Source of the DNA: Vibrio viridaestus
Lineage (GTDB): Bacteria; Pseudomonadota; Gammaproteobacteria; Enterobacterales; Vibrionaceae
Direction: 5' to 3'
Assembly: GCF_003856525.1 (NCBI RefSeq)
Contig: NZ_RJVQ01000014.1
Span: 21,739 to 85,738, forward strand
Length of the DNA: 64,000 bases
The notes below the pieces were generated by a model that saw only the letters and a list, made by a program, of their open reading frames with translations, was not told the origin of the DNA and did no database searches. Made by a program: the position numbers and the translations under genes. This document shows positions 50,356-63,680 of this stretch, piece by piece. Numbering within the stretch: position 1 is the first letter of the stretch; every line of letters starts with the position of its first letter.

Positions 50356-51801
50356 CTAGCGTCGCCAGAATGCAGGGAAAAAGAGGACGATAATCGTCAA
50401 TATTTCTAACCTGCCCATCAACATACCAAAACTTAATATCCATTTAGCCGCTGTTGGTAATGACTCAAAGTTCCCTGTAGGGCCGATGATATTACCCATT
50501 CCTGGTCCTACATTCGAAACCGCAGTAATGGCACCAGAAACGCTGGTCATCGGATCCAGCCCCATTGCACTCAGAGCGCCTGCAATGACAATGATGGTTA
50601 GGAAGAAAGTGATGCCAAATGCAACCACTGAACTAATAATGTCATCGGTGACAGGACGTTGGTTATAACGATGAACAAAGACCCCGTTGGGATGAATTAA
50701 CTTCATTATTTGTTTGTTGAGTAGTGTGATTGCGATTTGGAAACGGAAGATTTTGATCCCACCAGCAGTGGAACCTGAACAAGCTCCGACCATCATTATA
50801 AAGGCAAAAATAACGCTAGGCAGTGCTCCCCAGGCAGTAAAGTCATCCAATCCAAAACCAGTGGTTGTGATAACGGAGATGATATTGAACATCGACACGC
50901 GCAGAGCATCTATTGTTGCGTAATCATTATGAAAATGCAGCCACGCAGCAATCACGCCACTGGCGATAATGAAAATAAAGAAGAATCCACGAACCTGAGC
51001 ATCAAGATAAATTTCTCTCGCTCTCTTTTTACGAATCGCAGTAACGAAAAGGAGAAATGGCAGTCCGCCAAGGAACATAAATACGATCGCTACCCAATGT
51101 GCACCATTAGAGAAATGATTCATGGAACCGTCAGAGGTTGAATAACCGCCAGTAGAGAGTGTAGTAAACGAGTGGTTTATTGCTTCAAAAAAGGTCATGC
51201 CGGTCAGCATGTAGCCAATACAGCACAGCATGGTCAAAACAAAATAGACAGCCACGATGTTTTTCGCGACGGTTTTGGCTCTGGGACTACTTTTATCTGA
51301 CCAATCAGAAGATTCAGTTTGGAACAGCTTCATACCACCAACATTAAGCATCGGTAGAATGGCTACCGCCATCACGATAAATCCCACCCCCCCGAGCCAT
51401 TGTAAAATAGAACGCCACAGTAAAATGCTTGGCGCCATATTATCGAGACCACTCAATACCGTTGAGCCAGTAGTGGTAATACCTGACATGGTTTCAAAGT
51501 AGGCATCGGTGAAGGTGATATGATTGATAAAGACGAACGGCAAAGCGGCAAAAATACTGGCGATACTCCAGACTAAGCTGGTTATCAGAAACATGTCTCG
51601 TACGTTAAGTTTAAATTTAGCTGAGCGTCCCAGAGAGAGAAGAATGAATGACGCCAAATGAGTGATAATGACTGATTTGGCAAAATCGAGGAATCCGGGT
51701 GTGCCGCTAAAAAAAGACAGCAGAGTTGGCACATACATGAATAAGGCCAACTTTGATAATACGAGTCCGAGAACGAATAAGATAGGTTTGAGGTTTAACA
51801 T
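50356..51801 (-). CDS. trkH: Trk potassium uptake protein TrkH
   Basis: 481 residues with four M1-P-M2 repeats. The filter-type segments are ETMSGITTTGSTVL, TTLSTGGYSTSD, SVITTTGFGLDD and TAVSNVGPGMGN, matching the TrkH/KtrB pore. It forms the potassium channel subunit gated by TrkA. It starts 14 bp after the trkA stop. Confidence 0.97.
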   Translation of the reverse strand: MLNLKPILFVLGLVLSKLALFMYVPTLLSFFSGTPGFLDFAKSVIITHLASFILLSLGRSAKFKLNVRDMFLITSLVWSIASIFAALPFVFINHITFTDAYFETMSGITTTGSTVLSGLDNMAPSILLWRSILQWLGGVGFIVMAVAILPMLNVGGMKLFQTESSDWSDKSSPRAKTVAKNIVAVYFVLTMLCCIGYMLTGMTFFEAINHSFTTLSTGGYSTSDGSMNHFSNGAHWVAIVFMFLGGLPFLLFVTAIRKKRAREIYLDAQVRGFFFIFIIASGVIAAWLHFHNDYATIDALRVSMFNIISVITTTGFGLDDFTAWGALPSVIFAFIMMVGACSGSTAGGIKIFRFQIAITLLNKQIMKLIHPNGVFVHRYNQRPVTDDIISSVVAFGITFFLTIIVIAGALSAMGLDPMTSVSGAITAVSNVGPGMGNIIGPTGNFESLPTAAKWILSFGMLMGRLEILTIIVLFFPAFWRR

Positions 51802-51815
51802 AACAACTGAGGCGT

Positions 51816-53192
51816 CTACAAAAAGAATGGGCTCGGTTGAAAGAGTGCTTCAACGTCAGGGACATATTTTTTATTTACTAGGAACATAACAACGTGGTCA
51901 TCCTGAGCAATAACGGTTTTATCATGCGCGATAAGCACTTCATCACCTCGGACAATAGCACCGATGGTCGTACCGGGAGGCAGTTTGAGTTCTCCAACGG
52001 AACGTCCAACCACTTTAGAGGTTGTTTCATCACCGTGAGCAATCGCTTCAATCGCCTCTGCAGCACCGCGCCGAAGAGAAGATACATTGACAATATCTGC
52101 GCGGCGTACGTGGGTCAGAAGCTCTGAGATTGTTGCTTGCTGTGGAGATATTGCCACATCAATAACACCGCCCTGAACCAGATCAACGTAGGCTCCTCGT
52201 TGGATGAGGACCATCACTTTTTTGGCACCGAGACGTTTCGCCAACATTGCTGACATGATGTTGGTTTCATCTTCGTTGGTTAAAGAGATAAACACATCGA
52301 CCTGTTCGATGTTCTCTTCAGTCAGTAGCTCTTGGTCTGCTGCATCACCACAAAATACGATGGTATTTTCAAGTTCTTCTGAGAGTTGTTCAGCTCTTTG
52401 ATAATTACGCTCGATGAGTTTAACACTATAAGAATGTTCTAGGCGTTTAGCTAAACTGGCTCCGATGTTACCTCCACCGACAATCATGATACGACGGTAA
52501 GGTTTTTCCAGTCTCTGTAATTCACTCATGACTGAACGGATATGATTACTCGCGGCAACGAAGAAAACTTCATCATCAGCTTCAATGATCGTTGTACCTT
52601 GAGGACGAATCGGTCTGCCCTGACGGAAAATAGCCGCGACTCGCGTATCAATGTGCGGCATATGTTCGCTTAGTGCTGATAACGCGTTTCCAACTAATGG
52701 TCCACCATAATAGGCTTTTACTGCCACAAGGCTGACTTTTTCATCAGCGAAGCTAACTACCTGTAATGCGCCCGGGTAGTGTATTAGGCGTTCAATGTAA
52801 CTGGTAACCAGTTCTTCTGGCGCAATTAAGTGGTCAACTGGTATCGCGCCAGTCTGAAATAGCGCTTCTTTCTCGGCCAGATATTGAGGGGATCGAATTC
52901 GGGCAACGCGGTTCGGTGTATTGAATAAGGTATAGGCAACCTGACAAGCCGCCATATTTGTTTCATCCGTATTGGTGACGGCAACCAACATATCCGCATC
53001 TTGAGCACCGGCTTCACGTAACACATCGGGGTAGCTTGCATGACCTGTAACCACCCTAAGGTCGTACTTGTCCTGAAGCTCTCTTAAACGCTCGCTACTT
53101 TTATCGACTATCGTAATGTCGTTGTTCTCACCCACGAGATTTTCTGCAAGCGTACCGCCAACCTGACCTGCACCAAGAATGATGATTTTCAT
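51816..53192 (-). CDS. trkA: Trk potassium uptake regulator TrkA
   Basis: 458 residues in two halves, each with a Rossmann NAD-binding RCK_N ([19 protein letters not shown] and [18 protein letters not shown]) and an RCK_C domain. It is the cytoplasmic nucleotide-binding ring that gates TrkH. First gene of the trkA-trkH pair. Confidence 0.98.
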   Translation of the reverse strand: MKIIILGAGQVGGTLAENLVGENNDITIVDKSSERLRELQDKYDLRVVTGHASYPDVLREAGAQDADMLVAVTNTDETNMAACQVAYTLFNTPNRVARIRSPQYLAEKEALFQTGAIPVDHLIAPEELVTSYIERLIHYPGALQVVSFADEKVSLVAVKAYYGGPLVGNALSALSEHMPHIDTRVAAIFRQGRPIRPQGTTIIEADDEVFFVAASNHIRSVMSELQRLEKPYRRIMIVGGGNIGASLAKRLEHSYSVKLIERNYQRAEQLSEELENTIVFCGDAADQELLTEENIEQVDVFISLTNEDETNIMSAMLAKRLGAKKVMVLIQRGAYVDLVQGGVIDVAISPQQATISELLTHVRRADIVNVSSLRRGAAEAIEAIAHGDETTSKVVGRSVGELKLPPGTTIGAIVRGDEVLIAHDKTVIAQDDHVVMFLVNKKYVPDVEALFQPSPFFL

Positions 53193-53242
53193 ACCATTTT
53201 CTCTACATTGAACTCACAATTGCGTTTTCGATCTTACTCTTT

Positions 53243-54523
53243 CTATGCTTGCTTTTTTAAGACCGCGTAATAGAACCCATCCATATCATTTTCTCCTGGA
53301 AGAATTTGCCTTCCAGGAGATGATGGGTCTGAGTCTACCAATATAGCGTCTGGAGTATTAGCTAAAAATTGGAGAATCTGATCTTTATTTTCCTGTGGTG
53401 TGATGGAACAAGTAGCGTATACCAGCGTTCCGCCCGCTTTTAGTTGACACCACATTGCTTGAAGAATCTCTTTCTGCAGAACGGCTAACTGTTCAATATC
53501 TTCTGCTCGGCGTAGCCATTTAATATCTGGATGGCGTCGAATCACACCTGTTGCAGAACAGGGGGCGTCTAGAAGAATGCGATCAAATTTATCACCGTGC
53601 CACCATTGCTCCGGATAGCGCGCGTCGCCTTCAATCACCTCAGCCTTTAGATTCAGACGTTGTAGGTTATCATTCACGCGCTTCAAACGAGTAGCATCAA
53701 AGTCAATGGCAACAACACGAGCTTTGGGTTGTCGTTCTAAAATATGTGCCGTTTTGCCACCCGGTGCTGCGCAGCAGTCAAGAATCAAATCGCCTTCCTG
53801 AGGTGCCAGATACTCTACAGAAAGTTGCGCTGCTGCATCCTGTACAGAAACTTTGCCCTCGGTAAACCCGGGTAAAGCCTGCACATCACAGGGAGAGGCT
53901 AATTTTAAAGCGTTAGCTGTTTCAGCATTTAGATATGAGTCAACATTTTGCTCGCTTAACAATGCCTGATACTGAGAGGCACTGGTATGTTGATGATTCA
54001 CCCTAAGCCACATCGGTGCTTTTTGATTATTCGCTTCAACAATATTTATCCATTGCTCTGGATAGGCACTCTTGAGTAATTTGAGTAGCCAGCTAGGATG
54101 GCCATATTTTCCTGCATCATGGCTAGTGGCTTGTTCAACTAACTGATCTTGGTTACGTTGAAAATTACGGAGTACCGCGTTAATAAGTCCACGCAGTTTC
54201 GGTCCTTTTAGTGCCTTAGTTGCCTCAACAGTTTCCCCAACCGCGGCATGATCAGGAATACGCATGAACAGTATTTGATAAAGGCCTACTAAAATAAGGT
54301 GGTGAAAAACTCGTTGTTTACCTTTTAAGGGTTTGTCCATTAGTTCATGCACGATGGACTCTAGTCGAGGAAGGTAACGAAGAACGCCGAAGCAAATTTC
54401 CTGAAGTAAAGCATGATCTCGTGGAGAAACATCCTTTTGAGCATCTGGTAGAGCTGAAGATAACGACAACCCTTTATCCACGACCTGAAAAATCACATTT
54501 GCAGCGGCTGCGCGAACATTCAT
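53243..54523 (-). CDS. rsmB: 16S rRNA (cytosine967-C5)-methyltransferase
   Basis: 426 residues. An N-terminal NusB-like RNA-binding domain (about 1-140) precedes the methyltransferase with SAM motif [15 protein letters not shown] and the two catalytic cysteines in DAPCSATG and [10 protein letters not shown]. It methylates C967 of 16S rRNA. Confidence 0.98.
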   Translation of the reverse strand: MNVRAAAANVIFQVVDKGLSLSSALPDAQKDVSPRDHALLQEICFGVLRYLPRLESIVHELMDKPLKGKQRVFHHLILVGLYQILFMRIPDHAAVGETVEATKALKGPKLRGLINAVLRNFQRNQDQLVEQATSHDAGKYGHPSWLLKLLKSAYPEQWINIVEANNQKAPMWLRVNHQHTSASQYQALLSEQNVDSYLNAETANALKLASPCDVQALPGFTEGKVSVQDAAAQLSVEYLAPQEGDLILDCCAAPGGKTAHILERQPKARVVAIDFDATRLKRVNDNLQRLNLKAEVIEGDARYPEQWWHGDKFDRILLDAPCSATGVIRRHPDIKWLRRAEDIEQLAVLQKEILQAMWCQLKAGGTLVYATCSITPQENKDQILQFLANTPDAILVDSDPSSPGRQILPGENDMDGFYYAVLKKQA

Positions 54524-54553
54524 GTTTGAACCTAAAACAGTATAAATAAGTAA

Positions 54554-54575
54554 ACAAGGCCGAATTTGGCCTTGT
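54554..54575 (-). other. hairpin between fmt and rsmB
   Basis: ACAAGGCC / GGCCTTGT, perfect 8-bp stem with a 6-nt loop in the fmt-rsmB gap, weak T content after it. It may attenuate read-through from def-fmt into rsmB. Confidence 0.5.
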
Positions 54576-54586
54576 AAGAAGTTGTA

Positions 54587-55534
54587 TTATGAAAGTACTT
54601 TTCCGACAGAAAACCAATCAGCCCGGGCATTTAAAATGTCTTGTACAGACAGCGCTTTCTTTCCTGGTATTTGTAAGGTTTCTAGAACCAAAACACCTTG
54701 ACCTGTTGCAACAGCAATACCCGATTTTTCGGCTCTGAGAACAGTACCTGGCTGTTTATCTGTGTCTTCAGGCGCAATATGAGCTTTCCATACCTTGACG
54801 TTATTGTCTTCAACCTGAAAATAACTCATAGGCCATGGGTTGAATGCTCTCACACAGCGTTCGATAAAGGCAGCATCTGAATTCCAGTCGATTTGAGCTT
54901 CCTGTTTGCTTAGCTTCTGTGCGTAATTTGCGTGAGCATCATCTTGTTTTACCGGGGAGATATTGCCACTCGCGATATCATCAAGACAGCGAATAAGAGC
55001 CTGAGGCCCGAGTTCCGCTAACTTCTGATACATTGAATCACTGGTGTCATCAGCCATTATTGGTGTTTTCGCTATACTTAGCATGTCTCCCGTATCTAAG
55101 CCGACATCCATCTGCATAATAGTGACACCAGTCTCTTTATCTCCAGCCCAAATTGAGCGCTGAATAGGAGCAGCACCGCGCCAGCGAGGCAAGATTGAAC
55201 CGTGCACATTAATACAACCTAGTTTGGGTGTATCTAAAACGGCTTTAGGTAACAGCAATCCATACGCGACTACAACCATGATATCTGCATTTAGATCTTT
55301 CAAAGCTTGCTTCGCTTCATCAGATTTAAAATTCTCTGGTTGGAAGACAGGAAGGTTGTGCTCCAGTGCAATGTTCTTTACCGGACTCGCAGTCAGTTTT
55401 TTGCCTCGTCCTGCGGGACGATCTGGTTGAGTATAAACTGCAATGACTTCATGCTCCGAAGACAACAACGCCGCCAAGTGTCGGGCGGCGAAATCTGGAG
55501 TACCTGCGAAGACAATTCGTAATGATTGACTCAA
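54587..55534 (-). CDS. fmt: methionyl-tRNA formyltransferase
   Basis: 315 residues. The formyltransferase active-site motif is in [20 protein letters not shown] and the tRNA-binding loop near [11 protein letters not shown]. It formylates initiator Met-tRNA. It follows def by 15 bp, pairing formylation with deformylation. Confidence 0.98.
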   Translation of the reverse strand: MSQSLRIVFAGTPDFAARHLAALLSSEHEVIAVYTQPDRPAGRGKKLTASPVKNIALEHNLPVFQPENFKSDEAKQALKDLNADIMVVVAYGLLLPKAVLDTPKLGCINVHGSILPRWRGAAPIQRSIWAGDKETGVTIMQMDVGLDTGDMLSIAKTPIMADDTSDSMYQKLAELGPQALIRCLDDIASGNISPVKQDDAHANYAQKLSKQEAQIDWNSDAAFIERCVRAFNPWPMSYFQVEDNNVKVWKAHIAPEDTDKQPGTVLRAEKSGIAVATGQGVLVLETLQIPGKKALSVQDILNARADWFSVGKVLS

Positions 55535-55549
55535 GGTTTACCTCACTTT

Positions 55550-56062
55550 CTATTTACTTTTCTCGTTAAAGCGTTTTATTTTTTCGAGCTTATCTTTGAT
55601 ACGCTTGCGCTTTAATGGCGATAAATAGTCAACGAAGAGTTTTCCTTCAAGGTGATCAAGCTCGTGTTGAACGCAAATAGCCAGCAGGTCATCCGCTTCA
55701 AATGTGTACTCATTACCATCACGGTTAAGCGCCTTTACTGTTACTTCAGCAGCACGAGGTACTAACGCTCGAGCTCCAGGAACAGAAAGACAGCCTTCCT
55801 CAATACCATCTTCTCCACGCTTCTCTGTGATTTCTGGATTAATCAGAACCAAAGGTTGATTACGTGTATCAGAGATATCAATCACGACAATACGTTGGTG
55901 TATATCAACCTGCGTTGCCGCCAGGCCAATACCTTCTTCGTCGTACATAGTATCAATCATGTCATCAACGATTTTTTGAATTTCAGGAGTCACGGCTTCT
56001 ACAGGTTTTGCTACTGTACGAAGGCGATCATCGGGGAAAGTTAATACTTCTAAAACAGCCAT
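55550..56062 (-). CDS. def: peptide deformylase
   Basis: 170 residues from the ATG at 56062 ([16 protein letters not shown]); a start two codons earlier is in frame. The three motifs of the metal site are [18 protein letters not shown] and HELDHLEG. It removes N-formyl groups from new proteins. First gene of def-fmt-rsmB. Confidence 0.98.
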   Translation of the reverse strand: MAVLEVLTFPDDRLRTVAKPVEAVTPEIQKIVDDMIDTMYDEEGIGLAATQVDIHQRIVVIDISDTRNQPLVLINPEITEKRGEDGIEEGCLSVPGARALVPRAAEVTVKALNRDGNEYTFEADDLLAICVQHELDHLEGKLFVDYLSPLKRKRIKDKLEKIKRFNEKSK

Positions 56063-56315
56063 ATACACTCAAGATGTTGAAATGTGTCGAAACAACAAAA
56101 CAGTTATTGAGTCAATTCTAGACATTTTAGATCCTAAATGACAGCATTCTGAACCGATAAATAGTATTGATTCTTAATCGTGGCAGAAAAATGGGGGGCT
56201 TGAGTACGGCTTTATACTGATTTTTTATTTTATCTTTCTGTGGGTTACCACTTTCTTCTGTGTTGTGGAACCTCATTTTGTTGTTAATAACATTTCTGTT
56301 CACGAGTACCGAGTT

Positions 56316-57431
56316 ATGGATGCTTCCACTTTATCTTTTTGGCTAACGTTATGCTCAACACCAAAGGTTGGTATCAAAACGATTACTCGGTTACTCCAGA
56401 ATTATTCGTTGAAAGAACTACAGGAATTTAAGCTTAATGATTGGATTCAGCTTAAATTTTCAGCACAACAAGCAGCTAGGTTGAGTTCAGTTGATAATCT
56501 TTATGTCGATAAATGTTTACGTTGGCGAGAGCAAGCTTCTGACCATTCAGTCATTACCTATCTAGACGATGTCTATCCGCCATTATTAAAAGAAATATCT
56601 TCTCCTCCTCCGACATTATTTGTTCAAGGGCAAGTTACAACATTGCTCAAGCCACAAATTGCGATTGTCGGTAGCCGACACGCGACTCGTTATGGACAAC
56701 AAAATGCTTTTGATTTTGCTCAGTCCTTGTGTCATAAGCAGTTTGTTGTTACAAGTGGACTCGCCATGGGGGTTGATGGCTATGCACACGATGGTGCATT
56801 AAAAGCAAATGGAGAAACGATTGCTGTACTCGGGTGTGGATTTGAACACCTTTATCCTAAATGCCATCGCCATTTGGCCGAACGTATTCGTCACCAAGGC
56901 GCTGTTGTTTCTGAATTCGCACCAGACGTGAAAGCGAGAAGCGAGTATTTCCCAAGGCGTAATCGTATCATCAGTGGACTGTCTTATGGTGTATTAGTGG
57001 TTGAAGCGGCGGAAAAAAGTGGCTCTCTTATCTCTGCTCGATATGCTCTCGAGCAAAACCGCGACGTGTTTGTCATACCGGGTCCCATCCATCAGCTAAA
57101 CGCTCGGGGGAGCAATGAGTTGATTCGTTCTGGTGCCTGTCTAGTGCAAAATGCCGATCATATTATCGATGAAATAAAACATTTGCTTACTTGGCGAGAT
57201 AATGTCGATAAAATGGAGAAAATAGCAACGAGCTCGCTAAATAATGGTCAAGAACAATTGCCATTTGCTCAACTGTTAGCTAACGTAGGAGAAGAGGCGA
57301 CACCAGTTGATATTTTAGCAAGTCGGACCCATATACCAGTGGAAGAAGTCACAGTACAACTTCTGGAACTGGAATTAAAAGGGCTCGTTGTTGCTGTGTC
57401 TGGTGGCTATATTCGTAATGGGAGGGGCTAG
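56316..57431 (+). CDS. dprA: DNA processing protein DprA
   Basis: 371 residues from the ATG at 56316 ([19 protein letters not shown]); the frame extends to a GTG at 56265, which is less likely. The Rossmann-like core has [21 protein letters not shown] and [12 protein letters not shown]. The C-terminal 60 residues form a winged-helix (DprA_WH). DprA protects incoming DNA and loads RecA in natural transformation, in keeping with comM nearby. Confidence 0.96.
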   Translation: MDASTLSFWLTLCSTPKVGIKTITRLLQNYSLKELQEFKLNDWIQLKFSAQQAARLSSVDNLYVDKCLRWREQASDHSVITYLDDVYPPLLKEISSPPPTLFVQGQVTTLLKPQIAIVGSRHATRYGQQNAFDFAQSLCHKQFVVTSGLAMGVDGYAHDGALKANGETIAVLGCGFEHLYPKCHRHLAERIRHQGAVVSEFAPDVKARSEYFPRRNRIISGLSYGVLVVEAAEKSGSLISARYALEQNRDVFVIPGPIHQLNARGSNELIRSGACLVQNADHIIDEIKHLLTWRDNVDKMEKIATSSLNNGQEQLPFAQLLANVGEEATPVDILASRTHIPVEEVTVQLLELELKGLVVAVSGGYIRNGRG

Positions 57432-57433
57432 CT

Positions 57434-57910
57434 ATGATGATGGATATCCTAATGTATCTATTCGAAACTTACATCCATAGCGATGCTGAGTTACAAGTTG
57501 ATCAAGATGAACTTGAAGATGAGCTGTTAAGAGCCGGCTTCCATCAAAAAGATATCTTTAAAGCACTCAATTGGCTTGAAGAGTTAGCGGCCTTACAAAA
57601 AGCGGATGCGCACTCCGCTTTAGAAACAAGTGCGACAACTGCGATGCGTATGTACACGCAAGATGAAATTTATCGTATTGATGTGGAATGTCGTGGTTTT
57701 CTCCTCTTTTTAGAGCAAATCAAAGTGTTAACCCCAGAAACGCGTGAAATGGTGATTGATCGAGTCATGGGTTTAGAAACCAATCAGTTTGAATTAGACG
57801 ATCTAAAATGGATTATCTTGATGGTTCTATTCAACGTCCCTGGAAATGAGAGTGCTTACACTGTTATGGAAGAATGGTTGTACACTAAAGAGCAGGGTAT
57901 TCTCCACTAA
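57434..57910 (+). CDS. smg: Smg family protein (DUF494)
   Basis: 158 residues; [17 protein letters not shown] is the family N-terminus. Three consecutive ATG codons make the exact start uncertain by two residues. Acidic soluble protein, function unknown. It lies 2 bp after dprA and 5 bp before the zinc-finger gene. Confidence 0.95.
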   Translation: MMMDILMYLFETYIHSDAELQVDQDELEDELLRAGFHQKDIFKALNWLEELAALQKADAHSALETSATTAMRMYTQDEIYRIDVECRGFLLFLEQIKVLTPETREMVIDRVMGLETNQFELDDLKWIILMVLFNVPGNESAYTVMEEWLYTKEQGILH

Positions 57911-57915
57911 TCTCC

Positions 57916-58515
57916 ATGAGTAAAAAGCAAATCGATAAAACGTTATTTTCGGCTCATGAACATGCCCTCGATACACGTTCTGACTGCCCTAAATGCGGTG
58001 GTAAGCTTGAAATGCGCTACGGTAAGCGTGGTGCTTTTCTGGGATGTATTAATTATCCCTCTTGCGACTTTATGCAACCTTTGCATCAAAACGATGGTCA
58101 TATCATTAAACAGTTAGGCGTTGCTTGTCCTGAATGTGGTAATGAGCTTGTTTTGCGTCAAGGCAAGTACGGTATGTTTATTGGTTGCAGTCACTACCCT
58201 GAATGCCATCATATTGAACCACTGGAGTCTAAAGAAGAGAAATCGTCTAATCAGGAAAGTCATGTTTGCCCTGAGTGTGGAAAAGGTCATTTAGTCGAGC
58301 GAAAATCTAGATTTGGTAAACAATTTTGGGCTTGTGATCAGTATCCTAAATGTAAGTTTGCACTTAATTTTATGCCAAAAACTGGCCAATGTGAGCTATG
58401 TGGATTTCCTTTATTATATGAGAAGAAGCTCGCTTCAGGAACCAAAGTGGTGTGTGCAAATCGCAAATGTGGTCATGTGCAGGAAGTCGAACAAGATCTA
58501 GACGACAAGGAATGA
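57916..58515 (+). CDS. yrdD: topoisomerase-type C4 zinc-finger protein (YrdD-like)
   Basis: 199 residues with four C4 zinc-ribbon repeats, each starting CPKCGG, CPECGN, CPECGK or CELCGF. These resemble the C-terminal DNA-binding ribbons of topoisomerase I, without a catalytic domain. Probably a DNA-binding accessory protein. Last gene of dprA-smg-yrdD. Confidence 0.93.
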   Translation: MSKKQIDKTLFSAHEHALDTRSDCPKCGGKLEMRYGKRGAFLGCINYPSCDFMQPLHQNDGHIIKQLGVACPECGNELVLRQGKYGMFIGCSHYPECHHIEPLESKEEKSSNQESHVCPECGKGHLVERKSRFGKQFWACDQYPKCKFALNFMPKTGQCELCGFPLLYEKKLASGTKVVCANRKCGHVQEVEQDLDDKE

Positions 58516-58547
58516 AAAAATAGCGTGAATTATCACGCTATTTTTAA
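58515..58547. terminator. bidirectional terminator between yrdD and purK
   Basis: AAAAAATAGCGTGA / TCACGCTATTTTT with an ATTA loop, located between converging genes. Confidence 0.92.
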
Positions 58548-58548
58548 A

Positions 58549-59685
58549 TTAGGCTTTTTTTAGGTTAGCAGCAAACTCATGAATTGCCGGATAAGCGCTT
58601 TCATCTAACACCTCTGCCAGGGAACACATCAGGCGTTGCAGCTCTGCGCTGTAATCGGCGCTCACATTGATATGTCCCATCTTCCGCCCCGGGCGTTTAC
58701 TCTTACCATACCAGTGCACATGGCATCCTTCGGTCGCTAAAATCGCGTCAGGTAGAGTATCTTCACCAAGAATATTGATCATGCAAGTTGGACGAATGAG
58801 TTTGGTACTGCCAAGAGGCATACCACATACCGCACGAAGATGATTCTCAAATTGACAAGTCTCAGCACCTTGTTGTGTCCAGTGACCTGAATTATGTACT
58901 CGTGGTGCAATTTCATTGACGAGAAGCGTTCCTTCCACATCAAAAAACTCAAGAGCAAGAACACCAACATAGTCCAGACTATTGGCGACAGAAGTAAACA
59001 TCTCTTTTGCCTGTGACTGAAGTTCCGTATCGTCAATGGCGGTTGAAAGGCTTAGCACACCATTCACATGAATGTTTTCTGCGAGTGGGTAAACGACGAC
59101 ACTACCGTTTTTACCTCGGGCACCAACCAAAGACACTTCGCGGTCAAAAGGAACAAATTGTTCGGCGACAATTGCTTGGTTGTTAGAGGCGGCGATACAT
59201 TGTTCCATCTCATTCCAAATACTATTGACATCGTCGAGAGATTTAAGTCGCCATTGACCTTTCCCATCGTAACCGCCTAAAGCACTCTTTAGCACCATCG
59301 GAATACCAACGTGGCGGATCGCATCATCGAAGTCTTGGCGAGTATTGATGACAAAGTATTTCGCGTTTTTGACATTGGCATTATCGAGAAGAGCTTTTTC
59401 TAAACGACGGTCACCACCTGCTTTTATCGCTTCAGTACTAGGTAGGAACTTGCCACTTTTTTCACAGATCGCCAGAATATCATGAGGAATATGTTCAAAC
59501 TCTGCGGTAATAACATCGGCTTCTGCAATGGCATTTTCAAGACCTTGACCGATAACGACTTGAGTCAGCGGATGAACGACATTTCCCGAAACGACATCAA
59601 ATGCGCTGGTAGTAATATTTAGAGGTGCACCCGCCAGTGACATCATTCTTGCCAATTGGCCTGCACCGAGTACCAATACGTGCAT
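58549..59685 (-). CDS. purK: N5-carboxyaminoimidazole ribonucleotide synthase
   Basis: 378 residues of an ATP-grasp enzyme: N-terminal [19 protein letters not shown], then ATP-grasp segments [18 protein letters not shown] and [15 protein letters not shown]. It carboxylates AIR with ATP and bicarbonate in purine synthesis. It starts 3 bp after purE. Confidence 0.97.
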   Translation of the reverse strand: MHVLVLGAGQLARMMSLAGAPLNITTSAFDVVSGNVVHPLTQVVIGQGLENAIAEADVITAEFEHIPHDILAICEKSGKFLPSTEAIKAGGDRRLEKALLDNANVKNAKYFVINTRQDFDDAIRHVGIPMVLKSALGGYDGKGQWRLKSLDDVNSIWNEMEQCIAASNNQAIVAEQFVPFDREVSLVGARGKNGSVVVYPLAENIHVNGVLSLSTAIDDTELQSQAKEMFTSVANSLDYVGVLALEFFDVEGTLLVNEIAPRVHNSGHWTQQGAETCQFENHLRAVCGMPLGSTKLIRPTCMINILGEDTLPDAILATEGCHVHWYGKSKRPGRKMGHINVSADYSAELQRLMCSLAEVLDESAYPAIHEFAANLKKA

Positions 59686-59688
59686 GTA

Positions 59689-60174
59689 TTACTCCTCAGA
59701 AGGATCTGGGTTTGCCAGAACAGTGTCGGTTTGTTCTGTACGGAATGCTTCTACTTTAGCCATGACAGTCTGATCATGAATACCAATGATTTGAGCAGCA
59801 AGAATACCCGCATTTGCAGCACCGGCTTCACCAATAGCTAAGGTACCGACTGCAATTCCTTTTGGCATCTGCACTATCGAAAGTAAAGAATCCATGCCTT
59901 TTAGTGCTCGTGACTGCACTGGTACACCGAGAACAGGAATACTGGTGAATGCTGCAGTCATACCTGGTAGATGGGCTGCACCTCCAGCACCGGCAATAAT
60001 GACACTGATTCCACGTTCTTTCGCACTTGAAGCATAGTCTGCGAGAAGTTGAGGAGTTCTGTGCGCAGAAACCACTTTTGTTTCGTACTCAACGCCAAAT
60101 TGGTCTAGCATCTCGGCGGCAAGTTTCATTGTTGGCCAATCGGATTTAGAACCCATAATGATTCCGACTTTCAT
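59689..60174 (-). CDS. purE: N5-carboxyaminoimidazole ribonucleotide mutase
   Basis: 161 residues from the ATG at 60174, with AAGGAG 7 nt upstream; a TTG two codons earlier is not needed. Active-site segment GSKSDWPTM and the SAHRTP loop are present. It moves the carboxylate made by PurK. First gene of purEK, behind a PurR-box. Confidence 0.98.
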   Translation of the reverse strand: MKVGIIMGSKSDWPTMKLAAEMLDQFGVEYETKVVSAHRTPQLLADYASSAKERGISVIIAGAGGAAHLPGMTAAFTSIPVLGVPVQSRALKGMDSLLSIVQMPKGIAVGTLAIGEAGAANAGILAAQIIGIHDQTVMAKVEAFRTEQTDTVLANPDPSEE

Positions 60175-60228
60175 CTCCAAACTCCTTCACTTGAGTGTTT
60201 CGTAGTATTCATGTTCAATTTTTGGCGC

Positions 60229-60234
60229 ATTATA
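60229..60234 (-). promoter_or_regulatory. purEK promoter -10 element
   Basis: TATAAT on the minus strand, 55 bp before purE. The -35 region falls at the edge of the PurR box, so repressor binding would block it. Confidence 0.6.
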
Positions 60235-60250
60235 CGGGGAAAATTAGCAA

Positions 60251-60266
60251 AGAAAAACGTTTGCGT
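60251..60266. promoter_or_regulatory. PurR operator of purEK
   Basis: Read on the minus strand ACGCAAACGTTTTTCT matches the PurR palindrome ACGCAAACGTTTGCGT at 13 of 16 positions, just upstream of the purE -10 element. Confidence 0.78.
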
Positions 60267-60373
60267 CAGCCCTGAAATTGTATTGATGCTTTTTAAGCTG
60301 AAATAGATTTAGGTTTCATGAATGATAATTTGTAAACTATGCCCACAAGAATAGTAAAGTCCGAGGAAGTGTT

Positions 60374-61853
<1,480 letters not shown>

Positions 61854-61921
61854 CAGTCATAGTTGCTGGTGTTAGGGTCAATACAGGAATAGAACATAAA
61901 GAGAAGTTTTGAGGCAAGGAT

Positions 61922-62755
61922 ATGTCTGAGTTAGTTGATAAATATGCCGTATTCGGTAATCCAATCGGTCACAGTAAATCGCCCTATATTCATACACTGT
62001 TTGCGCGGCAGACAAATCAACATATGGAATACACAGCAGAGCTAGCACCGATAGATGGATTTCGTCAATCGGTGACAGAGTTTTTTGCTCAAGGTGGACG
62101 GGGATGTAACGTCACGGTTCCATTTAAAGAAGATGCATTTCAGTTTGCTGATCAGCTTACCGAGCGAGCGAAACTGGCTGGAGCAGTCAACACGCTAAAA
62201 AAACTCGATGATGGCGGTGTGCTGGGGGATAACACGGATGGTGAAGGTTTGGTTCAAGACTTGTTACTGCACCGTGTTCCGCTAAAAGGAGCCAAAGTGC
62301 TTATTATCGGTGCTGGAGGTGCTGCTCGTGGGGTTATTAAGCCGCTGTTGGATCAAGGTCCAAGCAGTATCACTATAACTAACCGTACTTTTGCAAAAGC
62401 GCAACAGGTTGCGTCTTTGTTTACGTCATTTGGTGAAGTGGCTGCATTACCTTTAGATGAAGTAGTCGATAAGTATGATGTAATCATTAATTCGACGTCA
62501 GCCAGTTTAGGTGGAGAGTTACCCAAAGTGAGCCCGACTATTTTTACTGACCGTAGTGTCTCCTATGACATGATGTATGGCAAAGGTTTGACTGTATTCA
62601 ATCAGTGGGCTGTCAAAAATGGTTGTGCACATGCTTACGATGGTTTGGGTATGCTGGTGGGGCAAGCGGCGGAAAGCTATATGGTTTGGCGCGGATATCG
62701 TCCTGGAACGAAACAAATTCTCAGTGAGCTCAGACGTAATTTAGAAGGGTTGTAA
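61922..62755 (+). CDS. aroE: shikimate dehydrogenase
   Basis: 277 residues. The shikimate-binding NPIGHSKSP and NVTVPFK and the NADP loop GAGGAARGV are present, plus NTDGEG. It reduces dehydroshikimate in aromatic amino-acid synthesis. The stop overlaps the start of the next gene by one base (TAATG). Confidence 0.98.
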   Translation: MSELVDKYAVFGNPIGHSKSPYIHTLFARQTNQHMEYTAELAPIDGFRQSVTEFFAQGGRGCNVTVPFKEDAFQFADQLTERAKLAGAVNTLKKLDDGGVLGDNTDGEGLVQDLLLHRVPLKGAKVLIIGAGGAARGVIKPLLDQGPSSITITNRTFAKAQQVASLFTSFGEVAALPLDEVVDKYDVIINSTSASLGGELPKVSPTIFTDRSVSYDMMYGKGLTVFNQWAVKNGCAHAYDGLGMLVGQAAESYMVWRGYRPGTKQILSELRRNLEGL

Positions 62756-63018
62756 TGAATCAATCGATTTTATTTCCTGATATTCAGAACTTCGATTCCG
62801 AAAATCAGTTAGTTATATTTTCTGCTCAGAGTCAGGGAGCTTTGATCGAATGTACTGTCTCGGTTGAGTATTTAGGTAAGTTGTCAGACAAGGCATTATC
62901 TGGTGATGATTCCGTCTTGAATGCTTTTGAGCAACATCGATTTGATTTAGAAGAGTTGGCTGAAGACATGATTGAAGATGATCTCTTCAGCCCTGATGGT
63001 CGGATTGAGATTAAATAA
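62755..63018 (+). CDS. DUF1488 family protein (YrdB-like)
   Basis: 87 residues, acidic and soluble, matching DUF1488 in length and in SAQSQGALIECTVSVEYL. Translationally coupled to aroE by TAATG, as in relatives. Function unknown. Confidence 0.85.
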   Translation: MNQSILFPDIQNFDSENQLVIFSAQSQGALIECTVSVEYLGKLSDKALSGDDSVLNAFEQHRFDLEELAEDMIEDDLFSPDGRIEIK

Positions 63019-63032
63019 TCAGTGTCTGAAGA

Positions 63033-63569
63033 TTAACCTTCTTCTATATAGTCATTCTTTGTCTTGACGTAGTTATCTGCAGACTTAGCGAGGAAAGCAC
63101 GTTCTGTCTCGCTTAACGGACGTGCTTTTCTGGCGGGACTACCTACATATAAATAACCACTTTCCAGTGTTTTGTTTGGCGGAACCAGACTACCAGCACC
63201 AACCATCACTTCGTCCTCTATCGTTACACCGTCTAAGACTATTGCTCCCATTCCAACGAGTACCCGATTTTTAATAGTGCATCCATGTAACATAACTTTA
63301 TGCCCGATCGTGACATCGTCTCCGATAATCAAAGGGTACCCATCAGGATTTGAAGCATTTTTGTGGGTGACATGCAAAACGCTACCATCTTGAACATTGG
63401 TTCGTGTCCCAATTCGAATGTGGTTCACATCACCTCGTGCTGCGACAAGGGGCCAGATACTAGAATCATCTCCGATGATAATATCTCCCACCAGAACAGA
63501 AGTACTGTCAACGTAGACTCGTTCACCTAGTATCGGGGCAATTCCTTTATAAGGACGTAATTGGTTCAT
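63033..63569 (-). CDS. yrdA: gamma-carbonic anhydrase-like hexapeptide protein (YrdA)
   Basis: 178 residues from the ATG at 63569, with AAGGA 7 nt upstream; the longer frame to 63662 runs toward the rRNA promoter and is not needed. A left-handed beta-helix of hexapeptide repeats has the zinc-binding His set in VTHKN and IGHKVMLHGC. Relatives bind zinc, but catalysis is unproven. Confidence 0.94.
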   Translation of the reverse strand: MNQLRPYKGIAPILGERVYVDSTSVLVGDIIIGDDSSIWPLVAARGDVNHIRIGTRTNVQDGSVLHVTHKNASNPDGYPLIIGDDVTIGHKVMLHGCTIKNRVLVGMGAIVLDGVTIEDEVMVGAGSLVPPNKTLESGYLYVGSPARKARPLSETERAFLAKSADNYVKTKNDYIEEG

Positions 63570-63680
63570 TGGTTTTCCTTGTTTTTTGCTCATTATTAAA
63601 GCGTAGTTTGATCGAAAATGGAAAAGGCGCATAAAAAACGAGCTATTGATAAAAAAATCCAAAAAAATAACAAAAAGGGC

